Source of the DNA: Agapanthus africanus | Lineage: Eukaryota > Streptophyta > Magnoliopsida > Asparagales > Amaryllidaceae | Assembly: GCA_030015575.1 (NCBI GenBank) | Contig: CM057338.1 | Coordinates: forward strand, 306,097,827 to 306,161,826 | Direction of reading: 5' to 3' | DNA: 64,000 nucleotides | Part shown: positions 57,101 through 64,000 of the stretch, in pieces | Layout: every line of letters starts with the position of its first letter | How positions within the stretch are numbered: position 1 is the first letter of the stretch | Translations under genes and position numbers: made by a program | The notes under the pieces: model-generated | What the model saw: the letters and a program-made list of their open reading frames with translations, nothing else | Told to the model about the DNA's origin: nothing | Databases searched by the model: none

Positions 57101-57480
57101 AGATTGCGCCCTTTCGGGTTTTCACAAAAACTCGCCGGTAGCCCTGCTGTTTTTACTCACGGAGCCCTTTCGAGTCTTCATCCGTGCCCATTTTGCTTAT
57201 GGACATACCGTTTTCTTTTTTTTTTATTATTATTTTTTTTCTGTCAGCCTTGGGGTGTTGCGGTCCGTAGTAGTTTATCGACGTTTCGGTCAACAGCCAG
57301 TTTTAGGACATAGTGGTCCATCGTTAGTTTAAGGACGTTTCGGTCCGCTGTTACCATATTTGAGACGAGTTTCTAGTTTACGGACTTTTCGGTCTATGGG
57401 GCTTTCTCTATGAATGAGCACGATGCCCCCAACATGTCCATCTTTTTCGGATCATGTGGTTGTGGCGGGTTCATCTTTCA
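57101..57480. other. Spacer of X2 between hairpins and gag
   Basis: Includes a T-run (57215-57240) and a short GGAC-N6-GTCC array (57255-57400). The pattern before it (CTCGCCGGTAGCCCTGCTGT) matches 10526-10545 in T. No gene. Confidence 0.5.
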
Positions 57481-57563
57481 GTTTTCGGACAATACGAACT
57501 TGCCTTGTTGGTATTGATCTTCAATCCAGCTTTTGAAGATGAAGCAATTTTCGATTGGATGGC
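57480..57563 (-). pseudogene. C-terminal end of X2 gag, cut by A2
   Basis: Minus-strand coding (for example CFIFKSWIEDQYQQG) matches the C-terminal block of the T gag (CFVFKDWVEKQYKAR). It stops at the A2 LTR. It shows that gag and the PMD gene of X2 face each other across the spacer. Confidence 0.7.
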
Positions 57564-58889
57564 TGATTGATCTCAAAAACTATCTAATAACCGCAATCAA
57601 GAACGGCGTCGCATGAAGCTAGCCGGTGAGTACGGGTCGGTCCACAGGGATGTTGTGAATTTCCTAATCGCGCTAACGAGTTTAATTCCGAAGAGGGTTC
57701 GGATTGATTATTAAATCTATCTATCTAAGATTATCTAGATCTATTCTTGCTAGGGTTAGGATTAGGGATGGTTTGGAAATGCAGGTAAATCTCAACGCTT
57801 TCTATACCCGAATGAAGATCTATGAGAAGTTATGGTAATTATCAATAAAGGGGATTAGATCCATTCGGGAAGGTGTTCCTTCTTCTAGGTTCTTGTCCTT
57901 CCTTTAGAGATCCTTACCCTAACCTCCATGGAAAACGCGCACAACCGGGCCTTTATACTACGGTGTCATCGTTACCTCGAGGGGTAGGATGCTGTAGGGC
58001 GCGGTGTGTGCGTGTATGCATGGAGTCCTATTGTAAATATTTGATGGGTAAGAAAGGGATGAGAGATCTCATCTCTCAAAAGCCTTCCCCAAGGCTAACT
58101 CTAAACAAGTTTCTACGGCGAGGAATTAAATCTACCTAGGGCAAAGAATTAAAATCTAAACTAGAGCAAGGAATTAAATCTACTTACAGATGCATCTCTC
58201 CAATCATCAACGCAGGGTTGTCAGATCTGAATTAATGAGTTGAAAAGAAACGCCGATGCTCTCCATAAAGAGATCTGTATTTTATTATTAAAAGGAGGCA
58301 TAAGAAATTACAATGATTAGAGTTCCTATTTATAAAGAATAGGAAACCCTAGGTTTACATTTGATTCGCATGTCTGCAATTACAAAAATAGCCCTTAGGT
58401 TGACTAGTCAAAGCCGCAAATGAATTATGGTAAAATTTTCTTCCACAGATCTCTTATGACGGTCGCGGAACCGCGGCCTGGGTAGGCTTGGGGCCACGGT
58501 TCCGCGGCGCATTGGTGAGAACACTGTGTGGAATTTTCTGGGCCTCTTCTCTGATGTTTGGGCTTCTTATTTATTGTGTTCTTTTATCAATTGGACTTCT
58601 ACATTGGTTCCAGATCTTCAGTGAACAATTTGTAGTGGACTTCTACCCGTTCGCTTTGAGTCGATGTCTTGAATCTTGCTTTGTGAATTGTTCCTTATGT
58701 AGGCTTGATCAAGAGTCTTCTGTTTGTTGGTCAAAGTCCACTTTTTCATCGTCTTTACATCGTTTTCACTGTTTTCTTTTCAAGAACCTGTAACCTGTAA
58801 CATGTAGCAGACATGCGTCAAAAATACCTGTTTATTTATAAAAAGAATAAGAATGGGGAATATAATAATGCAATATTGTGGTGTGAACA
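57564..58889 (-). repeat. 3' LTR of A2
   Basis: 1326 bp, plus-strand ends TGATTGATCTC and GTGTGAACA. It carries GC palindromes near 58460-58510 (GGTTCCGCGGC and relatives), less perfect than in A1. Confidence 0.9.
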
Positions 58890-60832
58890 AATACCCCCAA
58901 ACTTATCTTTTGCTCGTCCTCGAGCAAACTTATTTTTTTATTCTCTACAAAAACCTAACCGCACTTTCGCAGGGAAACACGATTGCACTGAGCTCGTGCA
59001 ACAAGCCGTTAAACCTCTAGGTGTCCCTAGTAAGAGGAGTGTTGTCTCCTGAGGGTTTTCAGCGGATTACACCCACAAAATCCTATCAATTTGGCTTTTC
59101 GACTTTTGTTCTCCAATTAGGTTTTCTAACAAGGAAATCTATTATCGTCGACCCGCAAATTATCCACCCATATTCTTCACACTTCCTCATCATTTAACTT
59201 AAGATTATATATATTCTATAGAATTACTTAGCTTTCGGCATTTCTTAAGTTTTCATTCTAGGGTTCCATCTCCACATAGGAATTTCTATCAACTCTTCTA
59301 AAGATACAAGTTCTATTCTTCACTCTTTTCTCTCATCTAAACTCCAATCACATATCCCCATGTGTGTGTATAAATCACCCCTACACTTGAAAATTCAAAT
59401 CAAGCAATCATACCCTTGTCCGTTGTCCACCGCTATAATGACCACCACGTGCGTTTCATTTTCTTCGATCTTCTCAATGATTGATTTTTATGAAGTCACA
59501 CCGGGAGCTAGTGCTTGCTATCTCATAATAGCTACTTATTAATAGGTGAATTTAAATGAATTTTGCTTACACATCTTTCATGCGACCGTTAATACTTCTT
59601 GAGGTACCAACAACCGATTACAAGATGTGTTTGCACATTAAAGCATAATTCCTAGTCTTGCAACACCCAAGGCTTTAGCAGTGACTCCCAAACCAGTTGG
59701 TCTAAGGCACTAGGTGATGAAGCACCCTCGCTAAATATTTTTCTATTTTTACAACCTTAAGTAATCACAAAAACCAGTGTTCATTTTTTTCTTTATTCAC
59801 TTTTTTTTCTTTTATTTTCATTGTACTAAGGACTTTAGACAAGAGCATTTCAAGGTCTCTTCTACTATTCCAAGTTTCAAGGTGCGTGATTGTGCAAATT
59901 GTAGGGTATATATTTTCAGAATTCAGACTTAAGCTAGGAACTATTTTTCAAACTTATACTCTAATAAGAACATCAATACTTTTCCTTCGTTTCGACTTAG
60001 CCCAAGTAGTGAACTCAAAATTTGCATATTTCTAAATAAACTACAAAGACATATATTTTCTACAGTTAAACTTTAAAGAAGGTTATCTTTGGGGTTTTTA
60101 ATTTACTAAGTCTAAGATCTAGTTGTTCCTAGCTAGTTAACCTATTTGTCAAACTCAAGTCAATTAGCCAAAATTGAATACAATAATTTTTATAGTTTTT
60201 GAAATTTTTTCAATTTTTTATGGGTTTTCAAATTAATATGCGAATGCAAAAATATGTACAAATGAATGCGAAGGAAGAAAACGTACCGAGCATACCCCCA
60301 AACTTAAACTTGACAGTGTCCTCACTGTCATGCTACACCAAGAGGGTCAAAATGCCGGCACTCCCCTGTTTATTTATTTATAAAAAATTTTTGTTTTGAA
60401 TTTTTTTTTATAGAAAAAGAAAACAAAAATATATATACATATATACAACAAGGTTCCCCCCAAACTTAAACTTGGCCTTACACAAACCAAAGGTTAGCAC
60501 CAACCATTCAAAAAACTTATCGTGGTAATGTCCAAGTTGGTGAAATAATGGGGTGTAAAGGAAAGAAATGAGAAGCACACGAGACCGAATGGGAAGAAAG
60601 GTGGAATATGGTCTCGGTGGAGGAGAAGAATGATGAAAAAAGAAAGAAGGAGCGCGCGATCTTGAGGGTGTAAATCGAGTGAATAAATTAGCACAATTTG
60701 TGATGACCGATGTGTTAAAAGCGATTGCGCTAACCTATTAACCCGTCGAGAAATGGGATCAAATCCCTCAAGATTCGCAAGAAAACATGGGTACGCCGAA
60801 CTTAGTATAGGAGATGAAAGTGTAACGGTCAC
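58890..60832 (-). other. Untranslated 3' region of A2
   Basis: Polypurine tract at 58890-58905, then AT-rich DNA collinear with A1 38909-40640, including the TTGACAGTGTCCTCACTGTC stretch near 60310. At 60494-60832 a frame contains YPCFLANLEGFDPISRRVNR, which in A1 is part of the acidic ORF; here it is separate. Confidence 0.6.
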
Positions 60833-62368
60833 TTATACGGTCGGAACAATAGGAATGACGAAAGGAAGTGAATTAGGGATAGTATAATTCTCACCGTAGT
60901 AAACTGTCTCGAACTTAAAAGATTCCATCAATGGTTCGAAACTACTGTAATCAACCGAGTCTGATGGTTCAACTAACTCATCAGAAAATGTAAAGGACTC
61001 AAACTCGGGCGGTGAGTCATCAACATCGTCCGAAAAAGTGAAACACTCGTAAGTGTTATCGTCTGTGAGAACTGTGTCAGATTCAAAGGAAAAATTTTCA
61101 AGCTCACAGTCTTCAAGCGTGATATTAGGCGTGGTCGGAACGATGGAAAGAAGGGAGGGTGATTTAGTTAAAGGTTCAAGAGGATGGATTGGAAAATCAG
61201 ACACATCAAACAAAAATGGTTCAACCTCAATATGATCCTCAAAACTCTCCTCAATACTATCATCATAATTCTCCTCAAAATTCAACTCATCCATGCCATT
61301 ATCATCAAAATCAAGACGCATATGAAGTTCGGGAGAAACATTTAATGACTCGGGATGATGAGTTGAACATAAAATTTCAATCAAATCGACAGGTTCATCA
61401 TCCGAAATATTCCCGGCGTCTATATCCTCAATCAAGTGAAAATCAATTTTTTCTGACACTTCCTCAAAAGCATGGATATTTATCGATTTAGGTTTTAGAG
61501 TGGAGGTATAAAGATCGAAAGGATTAAGTGTGGTTTCACTCGAAAGGGGTTCTTCACAATTTGGCAAATCAAACACTACAAAATCACACAACTCGTTTTT
61601 ATTTTGAACTTGTGAATCATTTAGGACATTCGATGGAAAACTGGAGTTGTGGGCTTTAATTGGGTAAGGGTAGGTTTGATTTGGAAATCCTCTCTCATTC
61701 TCACTCTGTCCAACCGCCTCCTTATACATTGAAAAATTTGAAGCTAGCGGGAAACTAGCTACCGTTTCACTAGGTTGCATAAGGGCGGCCACGGACGCTT
61801 CCACATTCCTAGTCATTTTGTTTGTTGCTGCGATATATGCCTCCAACGACTCTTCCAAACTAGACTTGGGTGGTAAGGGGGTTTCGGTAAAAGATTCGAA
61901 ATCGTTTGGATATGCAAAACTCCCAACAGGCTGTGTAGAAACAGTGTCTAGTGAAGGTGGGAAGGTCGGGTAGGACTGGTAGGAAGTGGGTGGCTGGGCA
62001 GGAGTAGGGTCAACATGTGGATAAAAAGGTGAATAATCGTGCGGATCCCTAGAACTAGATGAGTGGAGAGGGGTGAAAGATCGGCTGCGAGATTGAGAAA
62101 TATGCTCAACAATGGACATCGGCTTAGGAGTGACAGAAGGACTTGAAAAAGTTGTATCAACATATGGAAGTGGTAAAGGTTGACTTGGTTGGCACAAAGT
62201 GGGTTGAAAAATCAAACTGTTTCTCCTAGACGCCTCTATTTGATCTTTCAAAGATATTTTAGGCAAGGAAGGATCGTCTTTAAATTGACCAAACAAATTG
62301 ACGTACGACGCAAAATTAGGTTCGGGATACCAAAGTTCGGCAAGTGATTTATTATGTGGGGTACCCAT
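60833..62368 (-). CDS. Acidic ORF of A2, 511 residues, unknown type
   Basis: The longest open frame in the window. N-terminal block MGTPHNKSLAELWYPEPNFA, FGQFKDDPSLPKISLKDQ; then a Pro/Ser-rich part (residues about 60-165); a helical piece (SLEESLEAYIAATNKMTRN) that recalls the linker after gag in Athila elements; then a long acidic part (about 255-500) with repeated FTFSDDV, FTFSDEL, MESFKFET motifs. No zinc knuckle, protease or polymerase motif. Matches A1 40647-42352. It is the only protein of these elements, so it may be a remodelled gag or something acquired; I cannot tell. Confidence 0.7.
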   Translation of the reverse strand: MGTPHNKSLAELWYPEPNFASYVNLFGQFKDDPSLPKISLKDQIEASRRNSLIFQPTLCQPSQPLPLPYVDTTFSSPSVTPKPMSIVEHISQSRSRSFTPLHSSSSRDPHDYSPFYPHVDPTPAQPPTSYQSYPTFPPSLDTVSTQPVGSFAYPNDFESFTETPLPPKSSLEESLEAYIAATNKMTRNVEASVAALMQPSETVASFPLASNFSMYKEAVGQSENERGFPNQTYPYPIKAHNSSFPSNVLNDSQVQNKNELCDFVVFDLPNCEEPLSSETTLNPFDLYTSTLKPKSINIHAFEEVSEKIDFHLIEDIDAGNISDDEPVDLIEILCSTHHPESLNVSPELHMRLDFDDNGMDELNFEENYDDSIEESFEDHIEVEPFLFDVSDFPIHPLEPLTKSPSLLSIVPTTPNITLEDCELENFSFESDTVLTDDNTYECFTFSDDVDDSPPEFESFTFSDELVEPSDSVDYSSFEPLMESFKFETVYYGENYTIPNSLPFVIPIVPTV

Positions 62369-63227
62369 GTTAGAAGAAAGGGTGAAAGAAAGAAAGACAT
62401 GTGGTGGTTGTGCAAGGATTTATTTGCGGCAAAAATTTTCCAAGTTTTCTAATAAAAATTTTCCATTTTCTTTTCCTTTATTTGAAAATTGTTGCAAAAA
62501 GATTTTTAATTAAAGATATGCAACCGAAAAATATTACTTGCAATCAGTTATTATTTTAAGCATATCACAAAGAATCTTTATTTGGAAAAAAAATGTTGCA
62601 AAAAGATATTCGAGAAAAGATATCCAATAAAAAAGATTACTTGCAATCACTTTCTATTTTAAGCGGGGCGCAAAAATCCTGCACAAGATTTGTTATATGG
62701 AAGGAATATATTTTATAGCTCACGGAATCCTGCAGGAATTTCCAGAAAAGATATTTCAAAAATTACACAGAAGAAACAAAGGGGCTTACAGAGGAAATTC
62801 CACGAGATGATGTCACTGTACCGCCGCCTTTCCGCGGTATAAACGCGTTTGTGCCGCGTTTTCGCGGCGAAATCGTCGTCTTGAGTCCCCAAAAAAATTT
62901 TGTGAAGACGACGTCACTAAAGTGCCGCGTTCCCGCGGTATTAGTAAGGGTGAAGCAGCGGATCCGCGGCCCACCAGATGGATCAGTTCATCAAATTTTT
63001 GCAGTTGCTTTGTTGTTGAAATACCCTTCGGTTTTGATCTTTTATTTACTGTTTCGCTTTCTGTAAATTTCCAGATCCGTCTTGAATGTTCCTGCAAGAT
63101 TCAAGCAACAAAGTACCCTTTCCAAAAAATAACAATTGATATATTTTTATGATTTTTGGTTTTTTTTAGATTTTTATGATTTTTTTTATTTTGATTAACC
63201 CGAAATTGCAAAAAGGAAATTTCTACG
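62369..63227 (-). other. Leader of A2
   Basis: Non-coding. GC-rich imperfect palindromes at 62820-62970 (CCGCGTTTTCGCGGCG, CAGCGGATCCGCGG) parallel those of the A1 leader. Confidence 0.55.
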
Positions 63228-63248
63228 CCATCCCTGGCAACGGCGCCA
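63228..63248 (-). other. Primer binding site of A2 (tRNA-Asp type)
   Basis: The minus strand reads TGGCGCCGTTGCCAGGGA two bases inside the LTR end, the Athila form. Confidence 0.85.
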
Positions 63249-63250
63249 TT

Positions 63251-64000
63251 TGATTGATCTCAAAAACTATCTAATAACCGCAATCAAGAACGGCGTCGCA
63301 TGAAGCTAGCCGGTGAGTACGGGTCGGTCCACAGGGATGTTGTGAATCTCCTAATCGCGCTAACGAGTTAATTCTGAAGGGTGTTCGGATTGATTATTAA
63401 ATCTATCTATCTAAGATTATCTAGATCTATTCTTGCTAGGGTTAGGTTTAGGGATGGTTTGGAAATGCAGGTAAATCTCAACGCTTTCTATACCCGAATG
63501 AAGATCTATGAGAAGTTATGGTAATTATCAATAAAGGGGATTAGATCCATTCGGGAAGGTGTTCCTTCTTCTAGGATTTTGTCCTTCCTTTAGAGATCCT
63601 TACCCTAACCTCCATGGAAAACGCGCACAACCGGGCCTTTATACTACGGTGTCATCGTTACCTCGAGGGGTAGGATGCCGTAGGGCACGGTGTGTGCGTG
63701 TATGCATGGAGTCCTATTGTAAATATTTGATGGGTAAGAAAGGGATGAGAGATCTCATCTCTCAAAAGCCTTCCCCAAGGCTAACTCTAAACAAGTTTCT
63801 ACGGCGAGGAATTAAATCTACCTAGGGCAAAGAATTAAAATCTAAACTAGAGCAAGGAATTAAATCTACTTACAGATGCATCTCTCCAATCATCAACGCA
63901 GGGTTGTCAGATCTGAATTAATGAGTTGAAAAGAAACGCCGATGCTCTCCATAAAGAGATCTGTATTTTATTATTAAAAGGAAGCATAAGAAATTACAAT
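63251..64000 (-). repeat. 5' LTR of A2, first 750 bp
   Basis: Aligns with 57564-58315 with about a dozen differences. The rest lies beyond the window. Confidence 0.9.

Larger units (their letters stand above)
45965..64000 (-). mobile_element. TAT-like element X2 with antisense PMD gene, runs off the window
   Basis: Minus-strand element inserted in the PMD gene of X1. Parts from left: 3' LTR 45965-49425, polypurine tract, antisense PMD gene 49541-54641, structured repeat spacer 54700-57480, C-terminal end of gag 57480-57563, where A2 is inserted. The remaining gag, any pol and the 5' LTR lie beyond 64000. The spacer modules match T, which ties both to the TAT-like lineage. Broken several times. 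Confidence 0.7.
57564..64000 (-). mobile_element. Young non-autonomous Athila-type element A2, runs off the window
   Basis: Same layout as A1: left (3') LTR 57564-58889, untranslated region, unknown acidic ORF 60833-62368, leader, tRNA-Asp primer site 63228-63248, right (5') LTR from 63251. The LTR parts that can be compared (about 750 bp) differ at about a dozen sites, so the element is young. The LTR differs from A1 clearly, so A2 is a sister subfamily rather than a copy of A1. No gag or pol. Looks largely whole as far as visible. Confidence 0.85.

Noticed and set aside
1-64000. tRNA or rRNA genes, LINE, SINE or DNA transposon remains
   Set aside because: Looked for and not seen; primer-site matches to tRNA ends are short and explained by LTR elements.

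Overview
The window is plant DNA, almost certainly from a flowering plant with a large, repeat-rich genome. I see no host gene, tRNA or rRNA. Nearly every base belongs to LTR retrotransposons inserted into one another: Ty3/gypsy elements of the Tekay/Del (chromovirus), Athila and TAT types, plus a Copia-like family. All of them look like broken fossils or non-autonomous copies. Short labels used here: G = Tekay/Del-type gypsy, C = Copia-like, A = Athila-type, T and X = TAT-like.

Layout. Left side: a Copia-like LTR (C2, 1-807) abuts an Athila-type piece (A3, 808-4207, + strand). A3 sits in the leader of another Copia-like element (C1, 4208-7027, - strand). C1 and a TAT-like gag-only element (T, 7088-16063, - strand) both lie in the 3' LTR of a Tekay/Del-type gypsy element (G1, - strand: 3' LTR remnants 7028-7087 and 16064-17034, coding 17075-22510, 5' LTR 22532-25345). 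G1 in turn lies in the LTR of a second, older-looking gypsy element (G2, + strand, 25346-31950).

Right side: G2 is cut in its integrase region by a TAT-like element X1 (- strand, from 31951). X1 carries, in antisense (+ strand), a gene with a plant mobile domain (PMD). A young Athila-type element A1 (37536-44931, target duplication ACCAT) interrupts that gene, and further on a second TAT-like element X2 (from 45965) interrupts it again. X2 has its own antisense PMD gene (50349-54533), a structured repeat spacer (54700-57480) and the end of a gag on the - strand. A second young Athila-type element, A2 (57564 to beyond 64000), cuts into that gag. If this reading is right, everything in the window is nested inside G2, up to five levels deep (G2 > G1 > C1 > A3 > C2).

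The most unusual signal is not a coding one. The LTRs and spacers of T, X1 and X2 are built almost wholly from short palindromes. These include paired CACGTG dyads, GGAC-N6-GTCC dyads, TTAAA-centred dyads in an exact 69-bp tandem array, and a recurring cassette of five hairpins whose stems differ but whose loop stays close to GTCGTGAGGAT. In several of these classes both arms change together. A second point of interest is the antisense PMD gene, which has its own TATA box just inside the polypurine tract, back to back with the LTR promoter. A third is the pair A1/A2, which encodes one long acidic protein of unknown kind instead of gag and pol.

All identities and counts below are estimates by eye; no alignment or database search was run.
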